64,000 bases of DNA from assembly GCF_008831285.2 (NCBI RefSeq), contig NC_045139.1, positions 32,213,706-32,277,705 of the forward strand, given 5' to 3'. The notes under the pieces are model-generated. The model searched no databases. It was not told where the DNA came from and was given only the letters and a program-made list of their open reading frames with translations. Made by a program: the position numbers and the translations under genes. The stretch comes from Nymphaea colorata (Eukaryota; Streptophyta; Magnoliopsida; Nymphaeales; Nymphaeaceae). This document shows, one piece after another, positions 49,286 to 61,100 of this stretch (within the stretch, counting starts at the first letter, position 1; each line of letters begins with the position of its first letter).

Positions 49286-52200
49286 ATGGCTCAGGTATCC
49301 TAATTCCCCAAATTGGGTCTTTAAGGAGCTTCGATTTTTCTTTTATTTTCTTTTACAATTTTGGGCTTCAAATTCTGATGGTTGTGGTACCTTCTTCTTC
49401 TTCTTCTTCTTGTGGGTTATACTGGTCTGGAGCTAATTCCCGAGAAGCCATGATCTTCAATATGTTTTTTTTTCATGTGTTGTTGTTTGAGGAATTATGT
49501 TTCGCTTATATTGATTGTCGTTTGATTTTCAAATCTTCATCCATCTTGAGTACCTCCTCCGTCTTTCCTGTCTCTGTGAATAGTCATATTTTAATTTGTA
49601 TCGAAGTCTGTTGTTTACAATCTCTACCTTTCTTGCTTTGGTTGATTTTAAGCGTTGCACTATTATTCTTCTTTCCCAGTGCCTTAATTTCCCTGCAAAT
49701 ACGGGGGAGGATAAAAAATTGGGAAGAAATTTGGTGGTGTAATCCCAACCCTTATGCCTCTCTCGTGTGTGTGGATGGGTCAAAGTCAGACTAACGTCCT
49801 ATCCCTTGCCTTCCTGATTTGCTTTAACATGATTACTAGTGATAAGATTATGAGAGACCCCTTCTTAGTCGTGGATATATTTCTACTGTTGCGTCCGAGT
49901 CTGGGATGAGATATTATGGCTTTTTACATCTTCATTGACATCCTTTTTGCATATCTGAGTTGCTTTGGCATGACTAAGTGATAAACTTCATGCACATGTG
50001 TATCTGCAACTGAATTGGAACACTAAGGTCGAATATAGCTTACTTGTTATCACTAAAGATAAGTCAGGAAGGAAGAGAAAATATTCCAGTAGGCTCCTTC
50101 ACTTTTGGCTTATGAACTTTCCTAAAGAAGTTTTCTTCCTTGATTTGGTTTTCCACTGCGCCAGTACCTATGGAACAGATTTCGTTGATCAAGGGGAATG
50201 GATAACCTCATGGGTTGCTCTTCCATTAAGCTTTTTTTCATTCGTTCCACTGTACAATTCAATTTTTTGGAAAAGAAAGGAACGTAATCATGTCTCTTAT
50301 TTATATGAAAAGGTGGTTCAGGAAAAAAAAAATAATCCCAATGGAAATTCAGTTTAATGTTTTGGATGGGAGGATCTTATTTTGTTTTCTGATGGATGCA
50401 ATTATATATGACACAGCTAGAAGCACATATGTAGACTTCATCTCCTTGGGTTTACTGCTTACCATTTCAATGGTTGCTGGTAGTGCGTTTTATTTTCCTC
50501 TTGCTGTCCTTCATTCCATAGTCCTGTCTGGACTATATCTGCTATCTAAGTATAGAGCACGCAAGGTTGCTTGTTATTCAGTATGACAACTCTGACACTG
50601 AACGGTTCTATACTATTTTTCTTTGTTTTGCATGCTTTATTGTAGAGCAGTTTTCACCACATTGGCTTTAAAATGTGCTAACTTGGAACAGCGGCTACCA
50701 ATGCTTGGATTGCACTAGTCCTTTGATTGTTTATATTTCAGAAATTCATCCAATAACAATTTGGAAGGTGTATATTAATGTGTTGAGTCCTATCAAGTCT
50801 TTGCTATGCTGTCATCTGACCAAAAAGAAAGAAGCTTCCTATTAGTTTTAGGGTCTAGAGAAATATTAGATTTCAACCATGTAAAACCTGGTATTTATTT
50901 TCAGAAATTGCACAAATAATGGAAATTCGGCTAGAAATGTTGCAAAATCATTTTAATTATATAAAACAAACTGAAGCAAAACTTGTTGAATCTTAAGTAA
51001 TAGCTCGAAAGGGCATCATAGCTGGGTTGTTGCAGGTGATTTAGGACATATTTCACGTCTTCAATAGCTGATTTTTTTGTACAATGTGCAGACAGTGGTT
51101 CTCAGGGTTGGCATGACCTGTGAGGGCTGTGTTGGTGCTGTGAAGAGGGTACTGAACAAAATGGAAGGTCTGATGATTTGCCTTTTGCATGTGTTGAGCC
51201 TTCCTTTAATGTATTCTGCAATATTGATCAGCTTTTCTTCTTTGCTTTTGAAGTTTGAATAATATCTTGTGACTTTGGTGACGGTTTCCATGGTCATGTG
51301 GGCTCATACTTCATTTTTAGTAAAGGACGAGTTGAGATAATTTTTTGGAACCTTCATGGACCGTATATCACTAGAGTATTAGAGATGGATTAACTTGACT
51401 TGATATACATCCTTTATTGGAATATGAATAACCTTGGGCCAAACACCTTGACGAATTCCAATTCGCAACTTCTACTTGGTCTTTGCCTCACATCATTTTT
51501 AGTGATTTAGCAGCTCTTCCGTAGATATTATAAAATCATTGAACAATGTTATTAGCCTTGCTAAGTATGGATTGGATGATAATTGTCATTTGAAGTCGAT
51601 TACAAAATTTAAGTTAGCTATGACTGCCAAGCTATTGGGTCACAGACTCACACAGCAACATGGGTTCTCCATTTTGACTGCTGCATCATGTTCCCTTATA
51701 TATAGAGCATCTTGTGAAGTCTATGGGATTGCTATATTCCTCCATTTATTGCTGCATCCACATGACATAGCAGTTAAGCAGACAATACTTTGTACACAGA
51801 ATATCTGTGATGAGTCATTTCCCAAAAATTCTCCATGTTTCTTTCTGGTCTTTATGATGCCTAAATCTGCTCCAAGGGAAACATAAATGCCGCCAAGAAT
51901 ACGGAAAAATACGGAAAACTAAAGGGACGTAGGGTAAAAAGGTGGTGTGTATATTTGCCTTGAATTTAAGAGTCAAGGGAATCTAAGTTCTTTGGATTTT
52001 CGATCTGAGGATTTTAGATTCTTGATTTCTAACAAGCATTTGAGACCATATGTTTGAAAGATGCAAGGATTACACCATGGACTTGTATTCCTTGTATTCT
52101 GAAATCCATGGATATCAAGCGAGACCTCCTCCCCTCTATCTTGAGATCCATGAATTTGATGCATAATAACAGAATCATGGATTTACGGTGGGCCAATTGA

Positions 52201-52463
52201 TGAATCAAACCTATCTTATCCAAGGCAATCAATCGCTTCCCAAATGTATAATCACTAAGAGGGAATATGTTGATGCTTCCCGGAGATACGGTTCTCACTA
52301 TTTGCTTATTGTTGTTTCAGGTGTTGAGTCGTATGATGTGGATATGAAGGAACAGAAGGTGACTGTCAGAGGCAACGTTCAGCCAGATGCTGTGCTGCAG
52401 ACTGTCTCGAAAACTGGCAAGACAACATCCTTCTGGGAAGAAGGTGGGAACGTTCAAGCATAG
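49286..52463 (+). CDS. ATX1: ATX1/CCH-type copper chaperone
   Basis: Small cytosolic HMA-domain protein that carries Cu(I) to P-type ATPases such as RAN1/HMA7. Three exons: 49286-49294 (only nine bases, coding MAQ), 51092-51167 and 52321-52463, encoding 75 residues, the size of ATX1. The metal-binding loop is GMTCEGC with C13 and C16. Later landmarks are [16 protein letters not shown] and [15 protein letters not shown], all typical of plant ATX1. The tail after the domain is only about eight residues (GGNVQA end), so the long C-terminal extension of CCH is absent. Introns are long (1.8 and 1.15 kb) and show no recognisable gene inside. A consensus TATA box is upstream. Confidence 0.96.
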
Positions 52464-53539
52464 AACTCTTTCCAGAATCAGTTTCGGCAGTGGCATAACT
52501 ATCAATAGGCAGTGCTATGCAGCTACTAAGACAGACATTTGCGGACTTATTGTGTAACTATATATCCAAATAAGAAAATTTATAACTTAAACTGTTTCAT
52601 CGAAATGGCGTCGTGGCGTTGAGCATGTGGAGCTTGAGATCCTTCTGCATCTTTACTTGTTAGCATTATATTTTAGTATGATGAGGAACTGTGATTGTTA
52701 TTGCTTGTTTGAATGCCCTGTGAACTCGGCAGTGCAGCAGATACCACATGATCATAATTCCACGCTTCCAATCACTGGCTGGCTTTGCGTTAACATCTGC
52801 CAAGAAGTGCATTTGGATTACATAAGGAAGTGTCAGTGTTTGATACTAAGCCTCTGTACATGTCCAGGCAACACTTATTGGTCATAAGCTGTAAGTATTT
52901 AAATTCAACCAATTAAAATGTTTGTTGATCTCTATCTGTGTTAATGACAAGTACTTGCAGGATTGTTCACATATTCTCGAAAATGTGACATTTAACTATT
53001 TCATCACAACTTTTAATCAGATTTATGTTGTACGACATTAAACACACACATATATACAGATTTTGGGCTGTGTGCGAGAGGCCAGATGTATGGATCGCTG
53101 GTGCCTCTTGCATATCAGCTCTTTAAACAACATTAATTTTTCTTTGAATAGGAATAAAAAATCACTGCTACATGCCAAAAAACCCATTGCTGGTTTTAAG
53201 CAGCCTATGTTGCAGAGCTGCCATGAATCCTTCCCACTTGTGACCATGAATCATTCAAAATGGGAAGAAGAAAGGAAAAAAAAAATAGAGAATCAGTTAA
53301 GTTGAGTCCCAACGGAAATAAATTGTGAACTGGACTAATAAAATTAACTTTAATAAACACAAAATAGGTAAGAAAAAATTAAATAAAAATTATGTGTCAC
53401 CGGTTCATGGATGAGGGAAGAGCCATCCAGCAGATGGCTTAGAGTCCCTTCCTTCCTCTTGCCTTCAGGGTCCAAAGCTTTGTTGGGACTTAATAAGGAG
53501 ACAACGCACCATCAATTAGATATTGTGCTTCGAGGAATA

Positions 53540-53599
53540 GCACCCATGAGAATTGAACTGACAATGCACTATATAGTGTGTCACTAACCAGTTGTTTTG
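53540..53599 (-). mobile_element. SINE head with box A and box B
   Basis: Minus-strand tggttagtga (53590-53581) fits box A, and agttcaattct (53559-53549) fits box B, about 30 bases apart. The sequence following box B ('catgggtgctattcctc') matches the SINE at 27581 ('tgtgggtgcaattcctc'), so they look like one family. The 3' end is uncertain, perhaps near 53480. Confidence 0.6.
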
Positions 53600-53614
53600 A
53601 AAGGCTCTTGACGC

Positions 53615-53811
53615 CAGGGGCGGAGGGAGAGGGGGGTTCGCCTAAGGCGTGGTCCAACCTCAGCTAATTGGAAAAAAAAATTACATTAAAAAAAATGAAA
53701 ATTTTTGGTTGCATAATGTATTTTTAGGATTCGGGTTTAGTTTGGCGCTACCCAAATAAGTTCGTTGGTCTGTTTGGCCCGCCCCTGAAAAAAAGTCTCG
53801 CTCTGCCCTTG
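53615..53811. mobile_element. hAT-like MITE with perfect 8-bp target duplication
   Basis: A 197-bp element flanked on both sides by cttgacgc (53607-53614 and 53812-53819). Its ends are imperfect inverted repeats: caggggcggaggga on the left and the complement of ctctgcccttg on the right. A CAGGGGCGG-type end with an 8-bp duplication is the hAT signature. There is no transposase, so it is non-autonomous. It sits 15 bases from the SINE head. A relative lies at 30653. Confidence 0.88.
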
Positions 53812-54226
53812 CTTGACGCCCATGTCCCCAACTGATCTTTCCTAGTTTCCTTGCTTTTGATTCTCACATCAACCTGCACCCAGTTCAACCCCACCATGTG
53901 GCTGTTGCTACTGAAGTTGTTGGTCGTTTAGATAGTGTTTGATAAGAATATATATGCTTGGATGCATAATTTTGGAGCATATGCTCCAATAAACATACAA
54001 ATTCTTGTCTAAGAGAACAAGTTATGATAAGGTATGGCCATTCACCTATATAATGGGATACCATTCTCTTTTTTCTTCTAAGAAAACAATGCCTCCAGTT
54101 GTCCACCTACCAAAATCATCCTAACTTCCTTTCTAAGAACAAAACGTAAATGATAAGAATATGTAACAACGTTTCTATGCATATGTAGACAGATTTGGAC
54201 CTTTTCTAGAAGGGATTCCTCGAGAA

Positions 54227-54666
54227 TAGGGATGTCAAAAAATTTGATTTAGATCTATTATCTAGCTTAACCATTTTCAAAAAAATTGAATATCGAAAAA
54301 AATTTGATATCTGATTAAAAAATCAGATTGGTTCGGATTTCAGACATGACACCCGATCATATTTGGATGCAGATTTAAGTAAATATCTGATCAGATTCAT
54401 GATCATGTTAGATATAGTTTTAAATAAACATCCTAAATTCAAAATTTATAATGCTGTCTAGATTCAGTTTAGAAGCCGGATTCCATTTCAGATGTTAATC
54501 TAACAATCAGGTTCGGATTGAAATCAAATTTGTGAATTCAGATTCAGATTTGGATATAGTATAAAATTTTCTTCATTCATATTCAAGTCCGAAACTAACA
54601 TTAAAAAAAAAAACTGGATATGACAAATAAAATATTCGATTTGAATCCAATTTGTTGACATCCCTA
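54227..54666. mobile_element. MITE with TAGGGATGTCAA inverted ends
   Basis: A 440-bp AT-rich element. The left end tagggatgtcaaaaaattt and the reverse complement of the right end (tagggatgtcaacaaattg) match at 17 of 19 positions. The interior is made of 'atctgat' and 'ttcggatt' words with no frame. The flanking 8-mers (ctcgagaa, ctcaccaa) agree at only five positions, so the target duplication is eroded or doubtful. Confidence 0.75.
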
Positions 54667-55319
54667 CTCACCAAAGCAGATTATACATGGACATTTTTTC
54701 TTAACAAAATCTACATTCCTATTTTTTTTTCTGCCAATAAAAATATACACCTTATAAAGCACTTTTGTAATACATTAAGGTTTAAATCATACCATAGTTT
54801 GATCAATGTCATGTTATATAAGTGGGTATGAAATTTGAATTATATAAATGCTGTCATTGTACTAGCAAACCCTAATATGAAATTTGGTTGCTTGTTACAA
54901 GAAAGTAATCTTAGCTTTTTGGTTACATTAGATATGCGAAAGCGATATAAGTGATTTTAGATCATGGATCTGAAATATACAATGCCAAAATCCATTGTTT
55001 GTTTAAATAGTGACTAGATTTAGAGTTTTTTTCCTCATTTTATCCCAAAAGATTGAATCAAAGAGAAATCTTTAAAATAAGTGAAGTTTTTCATGCAACT
55101 ATCTGATTAAACACACGTCCATGAATATGAGAAAACTATGAGTTGGAGTACTCCCACTTTAGGTCCATGGCCGGAGGGGAGGCCATGAGCCAGCTCTTGA
55201 GGCCTAAAGCCTGCCAAGCCAGTCCATAGACCAGGCTGGGCCAAGACAATGGAGCCAATCTGTCGGCCGAACCCATCGAGGTTTGACCTGGCCTGGAGAT
55301 ACACAACAATGTTGTGGCA

Positions 55320-55505
55320 AAGCCAATGTAGGACCCGCTTGGGCCCTGGCCCCACCTCAAATTTTTCTTTAACATTTCATATGTAAATTTTAGAAAATTT
55401 GGCTTGTTTTATTTAAAAATTTTGAAGAATGATATTTCGGCGCTGGTCAAAATTTGGAAACTTTAATTCGGCCCCCTTTTGAAAAATTTCTGGCTCCGTC
55501 CCTAC
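55320..55505. mobile_element. 'ggctccgtccct' MITE, diverged copy
   Basis: Same word order as 55928-56119: 'gcttgggccctggcccc', 'catatgtaaattttagaaaattt', 'cttgttttatttaaaaatttt', 'gaatgatattt', 'aattcggcccc', ending 'ctggctccgtcccta'. The ends are eroded and the flanking 8-mers match only partly. Confidence 0.6.
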
Positions 55506-55927
55506 AACAGTGTCAGTCCAATGAACGACTCAACTTGAAGGTTAGACATTTTTTGGATCACCTAAGTAGGCTTGAACCCGGCCGAGCAAGTTCATGGGCG
55601 AGCCAACATGTTGGTCGAGCCCGAACCAAGTCAATATGGAGCACAGTAGAGAACCTGATGAGGTAAACATTGTTGGGATCTTGTTGAGTGAGCAGTCATC
55701 CATGCCTTAATTGAGGAGCATTAGTAGCAATAATAGCAACAACCATTATGAGAGGAGTTTGAATGCTATCCATCAGGGCAATAACTCCTTTCCCATTGTT
55801 TGAAGAATCAATGCCTTTTGCTTTTAAGAAATTAGGAATGCCAAGCTGGTGACAGAGAAAGGGCTGCTCTGCTAGCCAGCCCCAATCCCCAGAGTGGGTC
55901 TCCTCACATGCCAACTAAAACTTATGA

Positions 55928-56119
55928 GGGGCCGAGCCAAGGTAAGGCCCGCATGGGCCCTGACCCCATCTCAATTTTTTTTTTTTAAATTTACCATGTA
56001 AATTTTAAAAAATTTCACTTGTTTTATATAAAATTTTTGAAAAATGATATTTCCACCCTAATCAAAATTCAAAAAATTTAATTTGTTCCGCATCATGAAA
56101 ATTTTTTGGCTCTGCCCCT
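55928..56119. mobile_element. hAT-like MITE with perfect 8-bp target duplication (second family)
   Basis: A 192-bp element flanked by acttatga (55920-55927 and 56120-56127). Its ends are inverted repeats: ggggccgagcca on the left and the complement of tggctctgcccct on the right. No transposase. Diverged relatives are at 55320-55505 and 32255-32395. Confidence 0.88.
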
Positions 56120-56245
56120 ACTTATGACTCAATATTTTAGCGGAATTTAACATGATTAGGCATAACATAATTGCACATCAATGATATGAATCGTGATAGT
56201 CTTGTTCAAGAACCCTCTTTTGCCAAAGAAGGCCAAGTTTTAGGA

Positions 56246-56410
56246 GGCGTTTGGATGACACCCAAAAACCAGGTTTGTGAAACTCTAAAACCAAGCTTCT
56301 TAGAGTCCGGATGCCATAAAAACTTAGTTTTATAAAAATCAATTTTGACAAAACCTGATTTTATAAGGAAAAAAAGAGCGAAAAACCCGACTTCTCTTAA
56401 GTTATTATTC
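56246..56410. mobile_element. MITE-like element with GGCGTTTGGATGACACC end, copy 2
   Basis: Begins ggcgtttggatgacaccc followed by 'aaaaaccagg' and continues with 'aaaacttagttttataaaa' type words. It is the reverse-orientation relative of 27100-27346. The right end was not found. Confidence 0.45.
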
Positions 56411-56789
56411 AAATAAAACCAGTTTGAACTCGTTAATAATTCAAAAAGAAGTGAACAGATTTACTTTGAATATATAATTGCATTATTTTTGTACAATGTA
56501 GGGATAGAAAAGAGGGGAAATGGGGATGCTGTACTTTGGAGAGTTGAAGAGAAAAAACAACATTGCCAACACATGGACAGCCTCTAGACCTAACACCACG
56601 CATTATTTATGCGCTTGGTTGGTAGGCATTTCCCTTAGTTGGTGGGGTCACATTTTTCATTTTTCACCAAAATGTTTGGTATTCACATGGGAAAAAACCC
56701 ATGTCAGAAAACTACAGCTCCCCATGAATTGGAATCATTTTCTATAGACTTTTTCCAAGGAAAAAAGAAAGAAAGAGAAAAAGACAAAG

Positions 56790-56845
56790 CCGATAAATTG
56801 GGAATATATATCAAAATTTGGAGACAAGAAGTCCTCTAGATAAAA
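56790..56845. repeat. Dispersed repeat next to a purine tract, copy 3
   Basis: Reads 'cgataaattgggaatatata', 'caaaatttggagacaagaa', 'gtcctctag', matching the copy at 8654-8735. It is preceded by an A/G-rich tract, as in the other copies. Confidence 0.5.
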
Positions 56846-57322
56846 AAAATTGGGGACAAAAAGTCTTTGGATCCGAGGTGGTTAACGATTCTTTTAACTA
56901 AAGACCCTCATGAGTCCACTGTTTGGAAGGAAAAAGTTTTCCTCGAAACCAAAGAGTAATTTTTTGGAGAAGATGACTTACAACTGAACATGGAGTGATG
57001 CTTAAGGATTGTTGTCAAACACGAACAAATCTAATCAAACACGCTTCAAACGATATGAGGAGGAAGGAACCTTTTTTATTCTTGCACACGAAGCAAAAAA
57101 AAAAAAAAAAAAGGAAATTCCAAAAGTGCACTTGTTCTTTTCAACAAATGACCGAACTCAGCTCATGCAACTGAATTGTTGAACCAAATGGTCAAACCAT
57201 ACCAATGTCACTAGATCGGCTGATTCGAATTAAATCAGTGGCAAATCCATTTAATTAAATTAAAAAATGGCATATATTATTCTTAATTATTTTTAGTACT
57301 CTAAATGTCTTTTCATTTTGAT

Positions 57323-57323
<1 letters not shown>

Positions 57324-57376
<53 letters not shown>

Positions 57377-57408
57377 CAATTTCATTTAATTCAAAGTAAA
57401 AACTTCTA

Positions 57409-57470
<62 letters not shown>
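57324..57470. repeat. AT and CT microsatellites
   Basis: A long AT array (about 57324-57367), then about 45 bases of unique AT-rich DNA, a CT array (57414-57441) and another AT array (57442-57470). Confidence 0.95.
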
Positions 57471-57475
<5 letters not shown>

Positions 57476-58148
57476 GAAACGGTTCTCTGACAAACGGAAT
57501 CACAAGAATTAATATTTATAGTATTCATAAAATATTTTAATATAAATATTTAAATATCCAGTGGCAGAGCACTTGCAAGAAGTTAGGTTAAGTGGTCAAC
57601 GAACTCCAAAGGAGCGGCTTGTGAAATAGATGGAAGGGAATGGGCAATTTCGGAAGTTAAAAACCAATTTCACGGTGAACCGACGGACCGACGATGGAGG
57701 AAACGGCGAGAACACGAATCAGAGTGGAAGTTTTTGTGCAGAAGTGTATGACAGCTGTTTGTATACTAAAATAAAGCCGCATTCGTAACATAATCTAAAT
57801 GAGGGGTACTTGTGTCAGAAATTACTTTTTATGTACACGTTTCGAAAATTATGGGAATGACTTATTCCATAAATGGTTCATTGATGGTCTCAAGTAACCT
57901 CCAGGTAATTTCTTGTACCAGCTTTCGTTGTTGGTTTGTTTTAACGTTAAAAAGGCGAGAAAATCTGTCGTTCAATCGCAATCCTTCCTCCCTCTCTTTG
58001 TATTTTTATTTTTCTCCCTTCTTCTCCATTCCATCCGCCACCGCGTGCTCTCTCTCTTTCTCTCCGTCTCTCCATAATACGCTGTTGCCTCCTTCCTTCC
58101 TCTCGGTTGTCGGCCGTCGGAATTTGGGGGTTTCCTTTTGGTTGCTCG

Positions 58149-61100
58149 ATGGCGAGTGAGGAGCAAAGGAAGGAGCAAACGAGAAGTGAGTCCTACAAGA
58201 TCAAGACGGTGAGTTTCTTCGATCGGGAGGTTCCCATCATCTTACAGAATGACAACGGCCCATGCCCTCTACTCGCCATCTGTGAGTGGTTTCGTTTTCT
58301 CCTGCCCCCTTTTCCTCTATATGTTGGAGAAGGTTCAGTTTGGGGATTGCTGATTCCTATCTATGTATATGTTTTATATTGGAATGCCTCTTTATGTGTA
58401 TGAATGGTGCTTTTGTTTCAATTGAAAAACTGTATTTTTGTCCCAACGACCCAATTGCAAAAGTTGTTCACGTCGCCCTTGGCACCAATATTTGACCGAT
58501 TGAAATTGGGAGTAGCCATTTTTTTCATTTTTTCGGTTGCTGTGGTCTCCTGACATTCAATATCGTCTCCAGTCCTGTATTGGTAATTGTTATTTTTATG
58601 AGATTCTTTGGTGGGAAGCAGCAATCTGCATTGTTTTTTATTGAACTGATTGAAGAATGGGCGTTGGAGAAATTTATTCAAATGAATATTGTCTACTTTC
58701 TGAGGTTTGGAGGATTTTATGGGTTATTTTTTCTTGTTTAAATTGGAAGAGAATCTTGGTTGATTACTCTGGAGAAACTTGGAAATGGATAAACAGAAGC
58801 GTAACTCTTGAAGTTTAGTATGTTTAGTGTTCGTAGACCTTGAGGCAAGGGAGCCCACTGTTATGTAGACAAAGATGCAGGGAAAATGTACAAAAAAGAG
58901 AACTGAAGGAAAGATACAGAGTTCAGGAGATAGTCTGCTTTGCCTATCTCTGTTCAGGAGGAACGAACATACTCAATGTCTAAGTCTGATGACAAGCGGC
59001 CTTGACAATAATCACTGGAAGCTTTCACTGTCGCTTGGTAGTCACTTCTGTGTAAGGTGCTTCTCGGGCAGACTGTTAGCCTCTGTGATGGAAATCGTTA
59101 ACACAATCGCTCAACAAATCAAACAGAGATTGATTAAGTCTATGGTGACTAGGTGGCTGTCTTGCTCCTAAGCATCTGATGGAACAAATAGTGAATCAAA
59201 ATAGATGGATGGTTATATTTAGAGAATGAGATTTTCCACGGTACCTTCCATAGGACCATAACATTCTAAAAAGTGTGGGAACTGAATATCATGGAGCCTT
59301 AATAAAAACATTTTGCTAAGAGCTTAATGGAATATTTGTTCAAATTTTAAGCGTTAGCGGTTCTTGCTAAGTTCCTGCAGGTGCTAAAGCATTTTCTTTC
59401 AACTGGAAATAATAAAGCATAAGGTGGAAGGAAATTTCATAAGCATTTGAACAATGGAGGTATACGAGTAATTAAAACAAATAATGTTAAAAGCATATAT
59501 CCAGTTCATGCCTTTTTGTATTGGCCAGTTTCAGAGTAAAGGCAAGAGTAACATAGCCATATTGATAAGTTTACGAGTATTGAATTATATCTCATGCACG
59601 AGTTTGTAAAAAGAACTTCAGCATTGTATCATAATATTAATTTCCTTAGTAATGGTAGATTTTATGAATGTTTTTTTTCAGGATTAATAAGTGACTACTA
59701 TTGGTCAGTTAAAGCTTTCAGTTCTCTCATCTCTGGGATACCTACATATGAGAAAACCTTTTGGAGGAGTATGACTATTAACATCATACTTTTCTGGATA
59801 AGGAAATGAAAATGAGTTGCATTGCAAGTTTGAAAATTAGGAAGTGGTTACTTCAATTTTTTTTTTGGCAGTTTTGGTTAGTGGGAAGCGGGTGGGAAGC
59901 AACACAGGAAACTGTTTAGGAAGTGATATATGTCGAATCCTATAAAATATTAATAGATTGATGCTCACATACGTACACACAATTTACATAAATAAAACTC
60001 TTAAAGAAGATCAACAGTGCAGCTAGGGGAATGGCATCAGAGGGCAACTTATGCCATGAGAATTGGGATTCCCATGACTGGGGACTGGGCCTATGTATGG
60101 GAATTAGGACACCTAACGAATTCCACTTCTGGTTTCTACTTCCTAGTAACTTGGATTCATATTTAGTTTAAGTCACTTTGGTAACTATGTCAAAATTAGT
60201 GAGATTTAATTCTTGGGATAAATCTGCTAGTCGTTTATTGCTTCAAAAGATTTGTTTTCTAGGACGTGTATGATTGTGAAGGAAACGACAATTGAGGAAA
60301 AATTGTTTCCAAGGCAGGCTACTTTTCATGTCAGGCATGTGCTTTCTTTTGTTTGGCAGAATTTGTTTTTGGACATATGCCATAAAACACCTTCCGAAAA
60401 AATATGTATTCTCAACTTGTGCACATGTTTGTCGAGGAGATTTGCAGTTGTTATTTACTCTCTGTTGAACACTAAAAATGTGTTAGCTTTTTGTTGATCT
60501 TTGAATGTGGGAGTCAGTAGATGTATCTTCTTGTAGAGAAATAGCTTCTGGCCTTCAAATAATCTGAAGAAAGAAGTGGTGATACCACAAGTTGCCAGTA
60601 TGAGGTGATACCACAATATACACAACCACATGATGCAAGGAGAAAATATCAAAACACTAGCAACTAAAAAGTTCTAGGCAGTTGTGATTTGATTGATTTT
60701 TTGTGCATGAAAACATTTGCTTATGGTTATTTTCTGAGTATCGTATATGTACATCAGGTGAAGTTCTGTCTGATGTGTACGACAGGTAATGTTCTGTCAC
60801 TGAGAAACAGTTTGAATGCTAATTGGGATGCATCTGAAATTCCACAACAAAGATTGCTTCATCTTGTTGGTGAACGGTTGCTTGATACCAATAATGCTGA
60901 GGTAATATTTTCCGGTTCTGGTTTTTTTTATTTAGCAGATGTACCAAAGTATTATAAACAAACAATTTGTGAAATGGAAAAATGTTATATTTTGGTGCAG
61001 AACAAAGATGCTGGATATATGAAAAATCAGCAGCAGAACATTGCGGATGCATTTGAGCTCGTCCCTTCTCTTGCAACGGGAATAGATGTCAATGTTCGTT

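Larger units (their letters stand above)
52464..58148. other. Repeat-rich intergenic region left of the MINDY gene
   Basis: No coding exon was recognised. It holds a SINE head (53540-53599), several hAT-like MITEs (53615-53811, 54227-54666, 55320-55505, 55928-56119), a second MITE family (56246-56410), a repeat tail (56790-56845), AT and CT arrays (57324-57470) and a CT-rich leader for the next gene (57980-58148). Confidence 0.6.

Noticed and set aside
49135-49794. 219-codon plus-strand frame
   Set aside because: Runs through the ATX1 TATA box, leader and first intron; Phe/Ser/Leu-rich product from CT-rich DNA with no domain.
50290-50586. 98-codon frame with a hydrophobic stretch in ATX1 intron 1
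   Set aside because: Membrane-like composition arises from T-rich intron DNA; no family match and no splice context.
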